Of a DNA stretch of 64,000 nt, positions 34,911 to 58,200 are shown in pieces. The stretch lies in NCBI RefSeq assembly GCF_048771995.1, contig NC_133060.1, positions 2,041,501-2,105,500 on the forward strand. Reading direction: 5' to 3'. The notes below the pieces were generated by a model, which saw only the letters and a list, made by a program, of their open reading frames with translations, was not told where the DNA came from and ran no database searches. A program made the translations under genes and the position numbers. How positions within the stretch are numbered: position 1 is the first letter of the stretch; the number at the start of each line of letters is the position of its first letter. The DNA is from Taeniopygia guttata. Taxonomy: Eukaryota; Chordata; Aves; Passeriformes; Estrildidae.

Positions 34911-35539
34911 ATTTTTCCACATTTTGGGGCGTCCCAAATCCCAATTTTTTCCCCCCCAAAAAAATCCCATTTTTTTCCCCCAAAAGGCGATTCCCATTCC
35001 CAAAAAATCCATTTTTAATTCCCAAAAATCTGTTTTTAATTCCCGAAAATCCATTTTTAATTCCGAAAAGTCAAATTTAATTCAGAAAAAAAAATCACAT
35101 TTTAATTCAGAAAAAATTCATTTTGAATTTAAAAAAAATCCATTTTTCATTCCCAAAAATCCATTTTTAATTCCCGAAAATCTGTTTATAATTCCCAAAT
35201 ATCAAATTTTAATTCCCAAAAAATCATATTTAAATTCCAAAAAAATCCATTTTTAATTTAAAAAAAAAATCCATTTTTAATTTGGAAAAAATCCATTTTT
35301 AATTCCCAAAAAATTCAATTTTCATTCTGAAAAAGACCCAATTTTTAAGTCCTAAAAATTCCATTTTTAATTAAAAAAAAATTCCATTTTTTAATTTTTA
35401 AAAAAATACTAATTTTTAATTAAAAAACCCCCATTGTTTATCAGAAAAAAATCCATTTTAAATTCCGAAAAAAAATCCATTTTTAATCCTCAAAAATCCA
35501 CTACAAATTCCAAAAAATTTCATTTTTATTCCTGGAATT
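34911..35539. repeat. A/T-rich minisatellite between WDR46 and RPS18
   Basis: About 20-bp units of AATTCCCAAAAATCCATTTT type. This is the most A/T-rich part of the window. No gene was seen. Confidence 0.8.
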
Positions 35540-38500
35540 TTGTGTCTGGGCCCAAAATTCCTTTTTTTCTTGTTTTCCGTTTTTTTCCCATTTTTCCCTC
35601 AATTTTCCCCAGTTTTTTTGTCATTTTTCCCACTTTTCCCCTCAATTTTTCCCACTTCCCCCCTTCATTTTTTCCATTTTTTTCCCTCAATTTTTTTCCA
35701 TTTTCCCCTCAACTTTCCCCAGTTTTCCCCTGACATTTTCCTGCTTTTTTCCCTTTCCCCCCTCATTTTTTCCTGCTTTTTTGTCAGTATTTTTTCCTCA
35801 TTTTTTTCTCATTGTCCCCCCAGTTTTTTCCCCAATTTCCCCTTAATTTCCCTCATTTTTTTCCCAGTTTTCCCTTCAGTTTTCCTCATTTTCACCTCTT
35901 CTTTTCCCTCATTTTTCCCACTTTTTCCCTCCTTTTTTCTCTCATTTTTCACACTTTTCCCCTCATTTTTTCCACTTTTTTCCCTTATTTTCCCCTTTTT
36001 TCCCCTCATTTTTTCCCACTTTTTTCCCTTTTTTTCCCACATTTTCCCCTCATTTTTCCCACTTTTTCCCCTCATTTTTTCAAATTTTCCCATTTCCCGT
36101 TTTTCCCCCAAAAATCCACTCACACTCCAAAAACCTCCACTTTTATTCCTGGAATTCCTCCTCCCACCCAGAACTCCCAAAATTCCTTTTTTTTCCTTCC
36201 TTTTTTCCCACTTTTTTCCCCTCATTTTTCCCACTTTTCCCCTTTTTTCCCCTTTTCCCTCCTTTTCTCCCTCATTTTTTTCCACTTTTTTCCCTCATTT
36301 TCCCCCTTTTTCCCTCTTTTTCCCCACTTTTCTCCCTCATTTTTTTTTCCACATTTTTCCCTCATTTTTCCCTTTTTCCCCACTTTTTCCCTCATTTTTC
36401 CCCTTTTCCCTCATTTTTTTCCTCATTTTCCCCTTTTTTCCCTCCTTTTTTCCCACTTTTCTCCCTCATTTTTTTCCACATTTTTCCCTCATTTTCCCCT
36501 CCTTTTTCCCCACTTTTCCCCTCATTTTTCCCCTTTTCCCTCCTTTTTTCCCTCATTTTTCCCACTTTTTCCCTCATTTTCCCCACTTTTTCCCTCATTT
36601 TCCCCACTTTTTCCCTCATTTTCCCCACTTTTCCCCTTCTTTTACCCTTTTTTCCACTTCTCATTTTTCCAGTTTTCCCCTCACTTTTTTGCCTTTTTTC
36701 ACCACTTTTCCCCTCATTTTCCCCCCAAAAATCCACTCCCACTCCAAAAACCTCTTTTATTCCTGCAAGTCCCAAAATTCCTCTTTTCCTCCTGATTTTT
36801 CCCCTCTTTTTTTCCCTCATTTTTCCCACTTTTCACCTTTTTCCCACCAATTTTCCCTCATTTTCCCATTTTTCCCCAAAAATCCACTCACACACTCCAA
36901 AATCTCCTTTTTTATTCCTGGAATTCCCAAAATTCCTTTTTCCCTCCTGTTTCCCACTTTTCCCTCCTTTTTTTTTTTAACTTTTCCCCTCATTTTTCCC
37001 ACTTTTTCACTTATTTTCCCTTTTCCCCTCCTTTTTTCCCACTTTCCTCCTCATTTTTCCCCTCATCTTTCCCAATTTTCCCATTTTTTTCCTCACTCCC
37101 CCACATTTTTCCTTTTTCCCTCATTTTTTCTCACTTTTTCTCCCATTTTCCCCCTCATTCTTTCCCACTTTTCCCACCATTTTCCCACAGTTTTTCCCTC
37201 ATTTTTCCCACTTTTTCCCTTATTTTTCCCTCCTTTTTTTCCCACTTTTCCTCATTTTTTCCCACTTTTTAACCTAATTTTCCCCACTTTTCCCCCTCAT
37301 TTTCCCACTTTTTCCCTCATTTTTCCATCCTATTTTCCCACATTTCCCCCTCCTTTTTTCCCAGTTCCTCCCTCATTTTCCCACTTTTTCCCTCATTTTC
37401 CCACTTTTCCCCTTATTTTCCCACTTTTCCCCACTTTTCCCCATATTTTTCCCTCCTTTTTCCCCACTTTTTTCCTTCATTTTCCCACTTTTTCCCTTAT
37501 TTCCCTTTTTTCCCCACTTTCCTCATTTCCCCCCTCATCTTTCCTTCTTTTTCCCTTTTTCCCTTTTTTCCCCTCATTTTTCCTCTTCTCCCTTAATTTT
37601 TCCCACTTTCCCCTCATTTTTCCCGCCTTTTTTCCCACTTTTCTTCTCATTTTTTCAAATTTTCCCATTTCCCGTTTTTACCTGCAAAAAACCACTCACA
37701 AACTCCAAAAATCTCCGCTTTTCTTCCCAGAATTCCTTGTCCCGCTCAGAATTCCCAAAATTCCTCTTTTTCCCTCCTTTTTTCCCTCCTTTTTTCCACT
37801 TTCCCCCTTATTTTTCCCTCCTTTTTCCCTTATTTTTCCATCCTTTTTTCCCACTTTTCCCCCTCATTTTCCCACTTTTTTCCCTTATTTTTCCTTTTCC
37901 CCCTTTTTTTCCACTTCTTCCCATATTTTCCCTCCTTTCTTCCCCACTTTTTTCCTTCATTTTCCCAATTTTTCCCTCATTTTCCCTCCTATTTTCCCAC
38001 TTTTTCCCTTATTTTTCCCTTTTTCCCTCCTTTTTTCCACTTTTTCCCATATTTTTCCCTCCTTTTTTCCCCACTTTTTTCCCTCCTTTCTTCCCCACTC
38101 TTTTCCTTTATTTTGCCCTCATTTTTCCCTTATTTCCCCATCTCTTTTCCCTCTTTCCTCATTTTTCCCCTCATCTTTCCCAATTTTCCCATTTTTTCAT
38201 CTTTTCCCCTCATTTTTCCTTTTTCCCTCATTTTTTCTCATTTTTTTCTCCCACTTTTCCCCTCATTCTTTCCCACTTTTTCCCTTAATTTTTCCCACTT
38301 TTTCCCCTCATTTTCCCACTTTGTCCCTTATTTTTCCCACTTTTTCCCTCATTTTTCCCCTCATTTTTCCCTTTTCCCCCACTTTTTCCCTCATTGTTTT
38401 TCCCCCACTTTTCTCCCTCATTTTTTTCACTTTTTTCCCTCATTGTTTCCTTCATTTTCCCCACTTTTTCCCCTCATTTTCCCACTTTTTTCCCTTATTT

Positions 38501-39440
38501 TTTCCCACTTTTCCCCCTCATTTTCCCACTTTTTCCCTTATTTTTCCTTTTCCCCTCCTTTTTTTCCACTTTTTCCCATATTTTTCCCTCCTTTTCCCCC
38601 ACTTTTTTCCCTCCTTTCTTCCCCACTTTTTCCCTTCATTTTCCCACTTTTCCCCTTATTTTTCCCTCCTTTTTTCCCGCTTTTCCCCTTCATTCTTTCC
38701 CCCTTTTCCCCATTTTTCCTTTTTCCCTCATTTTTCCTCTTTTCCCCCCATTTTTCCCAATTTTCCCATTTTTCCTTTTCCCCTCATTTTCCCTCACTTT
38801 TCCTCCCACTTTTCCCTCTCATTCTTTCCCACTTTTCCCCACCATTTTCCCGCAGTTTTTCCCATTTTTCCCACTTTTTCCCGTATTTTTCCCTTTTCCC
38901 CTCCTTTTTTCCCTCCTTTTTTTCCCACTTTTCCTCCTCATTTTTCCCAGTTTTCCCCCTCATTTTCCTTTTCCTCCTCATTTTTCCACTTTTCCCCTCA
39001 TTTTTCCCACTTTTTCCCTTATTTTTTCCCACTTTTCCCTCCTATTTTCCCACTTCTTCCCTTATTTTTCCTTTCCCCCTCCTTTTTTTCCACTTTTTCC
39101 CATATTTTTCCCTCCTTTTCCCCCACTTTTTTCCCTTTCTTCCCCACTTTTTTCCTTCATTTTCCCACTTTTCCCCTTATTTTTCCCTCCTTTTTTCCCG
39201 CTTTTCCCCCTCATTCTTTCCCCATTTTTCCTCTTTTTCCCTCATTTTTCCTCTTTTCCCCTCATTTTTCCCAATTTTCCCATTTTTCCTTTTTCCCTCA
39301 TTTTCCCTCACTTTTCCTCCCACTTCCCCCCTCATTTTTCCCACTTTTTCCCATTTTCCCACACTTTTCCCCTCATTTTTCCCACTTTTCCCTTTATTTC
39401 CCCCAAAAATTCCACTCACGCTCTCCAAATTCTCCATATT
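35520..39440 (-). repeat. T/C-rich array with duplicated RPS18 polyadenylation region
   Basis: TTTTCCCCTCATTTTTCCCA-type pyrimidine units fill the interval. Blocks resembling the RPS18 terminal sequence recur. Minus-strand AATAAA with similar flanks lies at 35525-35530, 36142-36147, 36756-36761 and 36911-36916, and a degraded copy lies near 37690-37740. No B3GALT4 or other coding exon was found here. Confidence 0.8.
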
Positions 39441-39446
39441 TTTATT
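39441..39446 (-). terminator. RPS18 polyadenylation signal
   Basis: AATAAA on the minus strand, 32 bp downstream of the RPS18 TGA. Similar blocks are repeated further downstream. Confidence 0.85.
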
Positions 39447-39477
39447 CCCGGCATTCCCAAATTTCCTCTTTTTTCCC

Positions 39478-49180
<9,703 letters not shown>

Positions 49181-49258
49181 GGCTGCGGCCGGCGCGGGGC
49201 TCTGCCCAGAGGAAGGAGGCGGAAGCGGAAGTGACGTCACGCGGCGCGCCTCGGCAAG
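49181..49258. promoter_or_regulatory. RPS18/VPS52 bidirectional promoter
   Basis: Only 78 bp separate the two start codons. It holds two ETS cores (CGGAAG at 49220-49225 and 49226-49231), a perfect CRE palindrome TGACGTCA at 49232-49239 abutting the second, and CAAGATGGCGGC (YY1) at 49255-49266 overlapping the VPS52 ATG. The surrounding 48960-49450 is CpG-rich. Sites are recognised by eye. Confidence 0.88.
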
Positions 49259-49297
49259 ATGGCGGCGCAGGCGGAGGTAGCGCCGGCGGCGGGGGAG
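49259..49297 (+). CDS. VPS52: VPS52 exon 1 (start codon; 3' end uncertain)
   Basis: The ATG lies inside a YY1-type CAAGATGGCGGC. Two donors keep phase 0 with exon 2: after 49276 (MAAQAE, GTAGCG) or after 49297 (MAAQAEVAPAAGE, GTTTGG). Both are weak, so the end is a choice. Confidence 0.65.
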
Positions 49298-52200
49298 GTT
49301 TGGGGGATCCCGGGAGGGTTTTGGGGTTTTTTTGGGGTTTTTTGGGGTTTTTTGTGAGGATCCGGGAGGGTTCTGGGCTGGCGGAGGGGGCGCGGCGCTC
49401 AGCGAGGCCGTTGTGGCGCAGGTGGCGGCGATGGAGGCGCCGCTGGAGGCGGAGCTGGAGGAGGAGCTGGAGCTGGAGGGGGCGGAGCTTGATGGTGAGA
49501 GGGGCGGGGCCAGGGCGCGGGGGGCGGGGTCATGAAAGGGGCGTGGCCACGGAAGGGGGCGGGGCCATGGCAGGGGGCGGGGTCACGGCGGGGGGCGTGG
49601 CTTGGTTGTGAGAGGGGGCGGACCATTGATGCTTAATGAGGGACAGGTTCATTAATGCTTAATTAGGGGGCGTGGCCATGGCAGGGGATGGGCTCATTAA
49701 TGCGTAATGAGGAGCGTGGCCATGCACTAATTTGGATGTGTGGTTTGGGGGCGTGGCCACGACCATATTTGGTCATATCACGTTGGGACTAATTTACATT
49801 AATGGAGGGGGCGTGGCCTGTGGGAGGGGGCGTGGCCAGGCCGGACAAAACCATTTGTGCCATTGGGGGGGGGATATTCCCCAATATCCCCTTTTTCCCC
49901 ATTTTTCCCCCGATTTTTTCCCATTTTTCCCCCAATTTTTTCCCATTTTTCCCCACTTTTCCCCCAATTTTCCCCTTTTTTCCCCATTTTTTCCCCGTTT
50001 TTCCCATTTCTTTCCCCGTTTTCCCCAGTGCACATCCAGGAGAACCTGGAGGACGCCCTGGTGCAGGAGGCGCTGCAGACCGTGAGTGGCTCCGCCCCAA
50101 AATATCCCAAAAATACCCCAAAAAAATCCCCAAAAAATCCCCAAAAATCCCCAAATGTCCCCAAATGTCCCCAAAAACCCCAAAATTTCCGTTTCAGGGC
50201 GTGGACCTGCGGCAGTATTCCCGGCAGGTGGAACTGGAGCTGCAGGAGGTGGAGAGGGCCTCGATCCAGGACTGTATCCCCCAAAAATTGTCCCCAAAAA
50301 CTGTCCCCGAGTGTCCCCAAGTGTCCCCAAGTGTCCCCAGACTGTCCCCAATTGTCCCCAAGGGCACAATCCCCGAAAATCCCCAAATTTGGCACCAAAA
50401 TCCCCAAATTTGGCACCAAAATCCCCAAATTTGGCCCCAAATTCCCTGAGGTTGGACCCAAATTCTCTACAATTGTCCCCAAAATGTCCCCAAATCCCCA
50501 AAAATGTCCCCAAAAACCCCAAAAGTGACCCCAGGTCCTCTCAAAGTGTCCCCAAGTGTCCCCAAGGTGTCCCTGATGTCCCCAAAGTGTCACCAAACAC
50601 CCAAAAATGCCCCAAAACCGCCTCAAAATGCCCCAAAACAGCCCCAAATCCCCAAAAATTGTCCCCAAAAATTGTCCCCAAGTGTCCCCAGGATGTCCCC
50701 AAAATGTCCCCAAGTGTCTCCAATTGTCCCCAAGGGCTCAATCCCTGAAAATCCCCAAATTTGGCACCAAAATCCCCAAATTTGGCACCAAAATCCCCAA
50801 ATTTGGCACCAAAATCCCCAAATTTGGCACCAATTTCCCTGAGGTTGGACCCAAATTCTCTACAATTGTCCCCAAAATGTCCCCAGATCCCCAAAAATGT
50901 CCCCAGGAACCCCAAAAGTGACCCCAGGTCCTCTCAAAGTGTCCCCAAAGTGTCCCCAGGGTGTCCCTGATGTCCCCAAAGTGTCACCAAACACCCAAAA
51001 ATGCCCCAAAACAGCCTCAAAATGCCCCAAAGCAGCCCCAAATCCCCAAAAATTGTCCCCAAAAAATGTCCCCAAGTGTCCCCAGACTGTCCCCAATTGT
51101 CCCTGAGTGTCCCCAAGGTGTCCCCAAGGTGTCCCTGATGTCCCCAGGGTGTCCCAGGGTCCCCAAAGTGTCACCAAACACCCCAAAATGCCCCAAAACC
51201 GCCTCAAAATGCCCCAAAATGTCCCCAAATCCTCAAAAATTGTCCCCGAGGTGTCCCCAAATGTCCCCAGTGTGTCCCCAAGGGCACAATCCCCAAAAAT
51301 CCCCAAATTTGGCACCAAAATCCCCAAATTTGGCACCAAAATCCCCAAATTTGGCCCCAAATTCCCTGAGGTTGGACCCAAATTCTCTGCAATTGTCCCC
51401 AAAATGTCCCCAAATCCCCAAAAATGTCCCCAGGAACCCCAAAAGTGACCCCAGGTCCTCTCAAAGTGTCCCCAGGGTGTCCCTGATGTCCCCAAAGTGT
51501 CACCAAACACCCAAAAATGCCCCAAAACCGCTTCAAAATGCCCCAAAATGCCCCCAAATCCCCAAAAATTGTCCCAAAAAATTGTCCCCGAGTGTCCCCT
51601 GAATGTCCCCAGTGTGTCCCCAAGTGTCCCCAAGGGCGCAATCCCTGAAAATCCCCAAATTTGGCACCAAAATCCCCAAATTTGGCACCAAAATCCCCAA
51701 ATTTGGCACCAAAATCCCCAAATTTGGCACCAAAATCCCCAAATTTGGCACCAAAGTCCCTGAGGTTGGACCCAAATTCTCTGCAATTGTCCCCAAAATG
51801 TCCCCAAGTCCCCAAAAATGTCCCCAGGAACCCCAAAAGTGACCCCAGGTCCTCCCAAAGTGTCCCCAGGGTGTCCCTGATGTCCCCAAAGTGTCACCAA
51901 ACACCCAAAAATGCCCCAAAACCGCCTCAAAATGCCCCAAAATTTCCCCAAATCCCCCAAAACTGTCCCCAAAAATTGTCCCCAAGTGTCCCCAAATGTC
52001 CCCAGGGTGTCCCCGAGGTGTCCCCAAGGGCGAAATCCCCGAAAATCCCCAAATTTGGTACCAAAATCCCCAAATTCGGCACCAAAATCCCCAAATTTGG
52101 CACCAAAATCCCCAAATTTGGCACCAAAATCCCCAAATTTGGCACCAAAATCCCCAAATTCGGCACCAAAATCCCCAAATTCGGCACCAAAATCCCCAAA

Positions 52201-55200
52201 TTTGGCACCAAATTCCCTGAGGTTGGACCCAAATTCTCTGCAATTGTCCCCAAAATGTCCCCAAATCCCCAAAAATGTCCCCAGGAACCCCAAAAGTGAC
52301 CCCAGGTCCTCCCAAAGTGTCCCCAAGTGTCCCCAAGGTGTCCCTGATGTCCCCAAAGTGTCACCAAACACCCAAAAATGCCCCAAAACAGCCTCAAAAT
52401 GCCCCAAAACGTCCCCAAATCCCCAAAAATTGTCCCCAAAAATTGTCCCCAAGTGTCCCCAGTCTGTCCCCAATTGTCCCCAAGGGCGCAATCCCCGAAA
52501 ATCCCCAAATTTGGCACCAAAATCCCCAAATTTGGCACCAAATTCCCTGAGGTTGGACCCAAATTCTCTACAATTGTCCCCAAAATGTCCCCAAATCCCC
52601 AAAAATGTCCCCAGGAACCCCAAAAGTGACCCCAGGTCCTCTCAAAGTGTCCCCAAAGTGTCCCCTGGGTGTCCCCAGGGTGTCCCAGTGTCCACAAAGT
52701 GTCACCAAACACCCAAAAATGCCCCAAAACCGCCTCAAAATGCCCCAAAATTTCCCCAAATCCCCAAAAACTGTCCCCAAAAATTGTCCCCAAAAACTGT
52801 CCCCAAGTGTCCCCAAGTGTCCCCAGGGTGTCCCCAAGGTGTCCCCAAGTGTCCCTGAGTGTCCCCAAGTGTCCCCGAGTGTCCCTTGACGCCTCAGACA
52901 TCCGGGAGAGTGAGAACATCGCGGAGCTGCACAACCAGATCAGCGCCTGCGACGCCATCCTCGAGGTCAGCAATGTCCCCAAGTGTCCCCAAGTGTCCCC
53001 AGATGTCCCCAGATGTCCCCAGATGTCCCCAGGGGTCACCAAGGGTCACCAGGGGTCACCAGGGGTCACCAGGGGTCCCCAAAGTGTCACCAGGGGTCAC
53101 CAAGTGGCACCAAAATGGCACAAAATGGCACAAAAATGGTCCCAAATGGCCCCAAATGGTGCCTGAGTGGCCTCAATTGTCCCCAAAATGTCACCAGGTG
53201 TCACCAAATGGCCCCAGGTGGCACCAAGTGGCCCCAAGTGTCCCCAAAATGGCCCCAAGTGGCACCAAAATGGCCCCAAGTGGCCCCAAAATGGCCCCGA
53301 ATGTCCCCAGGTGTCACCAAATGTCCCCAGGTGTCCCCAGGTGTCACCAAATGGCCCCAAAATGGCCCCAAATGGCCCCAAACGGCACCTGAGTGGCCTC
53401 AATTGTCCCCAAAGTGTCCCCAGGTGTCCCCAAATGTCCCCAAATGTCCCCAAGGGTCACCAGGGGTCACCAGGGATCCCCAAAGTGTCCCCAGGGGTCA
53501 CCAAGTGGCACCAAAATGGCACAAAAATGGTCCAAAAATGGTCCCAAATGGCCCCAGAGTGGCCTCAATTGTCACCAAATGTCCCCAGGTGTCCCCAGGT
53601 GTCCTCAAAGTGTCCCCAAGTGTCCTCAGGTGTCACCAAATGTCACTAAAATGGCCCCAAATGGCCCCAGAGTGGCCTCAATTGTCCCCAGGTGTCCCCA
53701 GGTGTCCCCGAATGGCCCCAGGTGGCACCAATTGGCCCCAAGTGTCCCCAAAATGTCCCCAAGTGGCACCAAAATGTCACCAAGTGGCACCAAAATGGCC
53801 CCAAATGGCCCCAAACGGCACCTGAGTGGCCTCAATTGTCCCCAAAGTGTCACCAGGTGTCCCCAAATGTCCCCAAGGGTCACCAGGTGTCCCCAGGTGT
53901 CACCAAGTGTCCCCAAAGTGTCCCCAGGGGTCACCAAGTGGCACCAAAATGGCCCCAAATGTCCCCAGATGTCCCCAAATGTCCCCAAATGTCCCCAAGG
54001 GTCACCAAGTGTCCCCAAAGTGTCCCCAGGGGGCACCAAGTGGCACCAAAATGGCCCCAAATGGCACAAAAATGGTCCCAAATGGCCCCAAGTGGCACCT
54101 GAGTGGCCTCAATTGTCCCCAAAGTGTCCCCAGGTGTCACCAAATGGCCCCAAGTGGCACCAAAATGGCACCAAGTGTCCCCAGGTGTCCCCAAAATGTC
54201 CCCAAATTGTCCCCCAATGTCCCAAATTGTCCATAAATGTCCCCAATTGTCCATAAATGTCCCCAAATTGCCCATAAATGTCCCCAAACTCCCCTAAAAA
54301 AGCCACAAAATGCCAAAAAAATCCCTCCTAAAACCCCTAAAAAATGCCCTAAAATGGCCCAAAAAAGCCCCAAAACCCCAGGAAAAAAATCCAAAAAAAA
54401 TCCCCAAAAATCCCCAAGTTGTCCATAAATGTCCCCAAACTCCCCTAAAAAAGCCACAAAATGCCAAAAAAATCGCTCCTAAAATCCCTAAAAAATGCCC
54501 TGAAATTGGCCAAAAAATGCCATAAAACGGCCAAAAAAAGCCCTAAAATGGCCAAAAAAAGCCCCAAAACCCCAGGAAAAAAATCCCAAAAAAGCCCCAA
54601 AATGTCCCAAAATTGTCTCCAAATGTCCCCAAACTGTCCCCAAATGTCCCTAAAACCCCCTTAAATAAGCCACAACATCCCCTAAAAATACTCGTAAAAC
54701 CACTAAGAAAATGCCTAAAAATTCCCAAAAAAAGCCAGAAAATTGTCAAAAAAAGCCCCAGAACTGTGGGAAAAAAATCCCCAAAAAACCCAAAAAAATC
54801 CCTAAATTGTGCATAAATGTCCCCAAACTCCCCTAAAAAAGCCACAAAATGCCAAAAGAATCGCACCTAAAACCCCTAAAAAATGCCTTAAAATTGGCCA
54901 AAAAATGCCATAAAATGGCCAAAAAAAGCCCTAAAATGGCCAAAAGAAGCCCCAAAACCCCGGGAAAAAAATCCCAAAAAATCCCAAATTGTCCCTAAAT
55001 GTCCCAAATTGTCCCCAAACTGTTTGCAGCGCATGGAGGCGATGCTGGGCGCGTTCCAGAGCTCGCTGAGCTGGGAGATCCCAGCCCCAAAACGGCCCCA
55101 AATGTCCCCAAAGTGTCCCTTAAGTGCCCCTGAATGTTCCCAAATTGTGCCTAAATGTCCCCAAATTGTCCATAAATGTCCCTAAATTGTCCATAGATGT

Positions 55201-58200
55201 CCCCAAATTGTCCCATAAAAAAAGCCACAAAATGCCAAAAAAATCGCTCCTAAAACCCCTAAAAAATGCCATAAAATTGTCAAAAAAAGCCCCAAAACCC
55301 CAGGAAAAAAATGCCAAAAATTCCCAAAAAATCCCCAAATTGTCCCTAAATGTCCCCAAATTGTCTATAAATGTGCCCAAACTCCCCTAAAAAGGCCACA
55401 AAATGCCAAAAAAATTGCTCCTAAAACCCCTAAAATTGGCCAAAAAATGCCATAAAATTGCCAAAAAATGCCCTAAAATGGCCAAAAAAAGCCCCAAAAC
55501 CCCGGGAAAAAAATCCCAAAAAATCCCAAATTGTCCCTAAATGTCCCCAAATTGTCCCCAAATGTCCGCAGCGCATGGAGGTGATGCTGGGCGCGTTCCA
55601 GAGCTCGCTGAGCTGGGAGATCCCAGCCCCAAAACGGCCCCAAATGTCCCCAAAGTGTCCCCAAAGTGTCCCCAAAATGTCCCCAATGGGTCCATAAATG
55701 TCCCCAATTGTCCTTAAATGTCCCCAAATTGTCCCTAAATGTCCCCAAATTGTCCCCAAATTGTCCATAAATGTCCTCAAATTGTCCCATAAAAAAGCCA
55801 CAAAATGCCAAAAAAATCACTCCTTAAACCCCAAAAAAATGTCCTAAAATTTGCCAAAAAATGCCATAAAATGGCCAAAAAATGCCCTAAAATGACCAAA
55901 AAAAGGCCCAAAACCCCGGGAAAAAAAATCCCCAAATTGTCCCTAAATGTCCCCAAATGTTTCTAAATGTCCCCAAATTGTCCATAAATGTCCTCAAACT
56001 CCCCCAAAAAAGCCACGAAATCCCCTAAAAATCGCTCCTAAAACCCCTAAAAAATGCCCTAAAATTGCCAAAAAAAGCCCCTAAACCCTGGGGATAAAGC
56101 CCCAAATTGTCCCTAAATGTCCCCAAATGTCCATAAATGTCCCCAAATGTCCCTAAATGTCCCCAAATGTCCCTAAAACCCCTTAAATAAGCCACAACAT
56201 CCCCTAAAAATACTCGTAAAACCACTTAGAAAATGCCTAAAAATTCCCAAAAAAAGCCAGAAAATTCCCAAAAAAAGCCCTAAAATGGCCAAAAAAAGCC
56301 CCAAAACCCCAGGAAAAAAATCCCAAAAAATCCCCAAAAAATTCCAAATTGTCCCAAATTATCCCCAAATTTTCCGCAGCGCATGGAGGCGATGCTGGGC
56401 GCGTTCCAGAGCTCGCTGAGCTGGGAGATCCCAGCCCCAAAACAGCCCCAAAATTGGCCCTAAAGTGTCCCCAAATTGTCCCCAAATGTCCCCAATTGTC
56501 CCCAAAGGGTCCATAAATGTCCCCAAATTGTCCATAAATGTCGTCAAACTTCCCGAAAAAAATGACAAAATGCTAAAGAAATCACTCCTAAAACCCCTAA
56601 AAAATGCCGTAAAATGGCAAAAAAAAAGCCCTAAAATGGCCAAAAAAAGCCCCAAAACCCCAGGAAAAAATCCCAAATTGTCCCCAAATATCCCCAAATG
56701 TCCCCAAACTGTTCCCAAATATCCTCAAATCTCCATAAACAGCCCCAAAACCGCCTAAAAGTGCTCCTAAAACCCAAAAAAAATGCCTTAAAATTGGCCG
56801 AGCAATGCCAGAAAATGGCCAAAAAAAGCCCCAAAACCCCGGGAAAAAAATCCCAAAAAATCCCAAATTGTCCCTAAATGTCCCCAAATTTTCCATAAAT
56901 GTGTCCAAACTCCCCTAAAAAAGCCTCAAAATGCCAAAAAAATCACTCCTAAAACCCCCCAAAAAATGTCCTAAAATTGGCCAAAAATGCCCTAAAATGG
57001 CCAAAAAAAGCCCCAAAAGCCCGGGAAAAAATCCCAAAAAATCCCCAAAAAACCCCAAATTGTCCCTAAATGTCCCAAATTGTCCCCAAACTGTTTGCAG
57101 CGCATGGAGGCAATGCTGGGCGCGTTCCAGAGCTCGCTGAGCTCGCTGAGCGGGGAGATCCGGGCGCTGCAGGGCCAGGCCGGGGCCATGAACCTGCGGC
57201 TGCAGAACCGGCGCCGCGTCCGCGAGAGACTCGGGGGGCTGCTGGAGCAGCTGGTGGTGCCCCCCGACATGATCAGGTGGGAAATTTGGGAAAAAAATGG
57301 GATTTTGGGAAAAAAAATGGGAATTTTGGGAAAAAAAATGGGATTTTTGGAGGAAAAAATGAGATTTTTTTGGGGAAAAAATGGGATTTTTGGAGCAAAA
57401 AATGGGGTTTTGGGAGCAAAAAATGGGATTTTTTTGGGGAAAAAACCTGAAGCAAATGGGGTTTGAAATTCAGAAATGGGATTTGAGGAGAGAATTCCCA
57501 AAAAAATGGGAATTTGGGAGAAAAAAATGGGAATTTGGGGAGAAAAATGTGCTTTTTGGAGAAAAAAATGGGATTTTTGTACAGTCAGGGAGGTCCAGAG
57601 AGACTCGGGGGCTGCTGGAGCAGCTGGTGGTGACCCTGACATGATCAGGTGGGGAAATGAGAATTTTGGGAAAAAAATTGGGATTTTGGGGAAAAAAATG
57701 GGGATTTTAGGAGAAAAAATGGAATTTTTGGGAGAAAAAAAGAGATTTTGGGGGGGAAAATGGGATTTCTGGAGCAAAAAATGGGATTTTTTTGGGGGAA
57801 AAACCTGATGTAAATGGGGCTTGAAATTGAAAATGGGATTTGAGGAGAGAATTCCCAAAAAATGGGAATTTGGGAGAACAAATAGGATTTTTGGAGAAAA
57901 AAATGGGATTTTTGTACAGTCAGGGAGGTCCATGAGAGGCTCGGGGGGTTCCTGGAGCAGCTGGTGGTGACCCCGACATGATCAGGTGGGAAAAACGGGG
58001 ATTTGGGGAAAAAAATGGGATTTTTGGGAAAAAAAATGGGAATTTTGGGAGAAAAAAATGGGATTTTTGGGAGAAAAATGGGATTTTTGGAGGAAAAAAT
58101 GGGATTTTTTCTTCAGCCAGGGCTGGGGGCTGCTGGAGCAGCTGGTGGTGACCCCGACATGATCAGGTGGGGAAATGGGATTTGGGGGGAAAAACGGGGA

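Noticed and set aside
49495-49860. An independent promoter or CpG island gene in the GGGGCGTGGCC repeat
   Set aside because: It lies in VPS52 intron 2, has no associated exon, and the GC-box resemblance comes from a short repeat unit.
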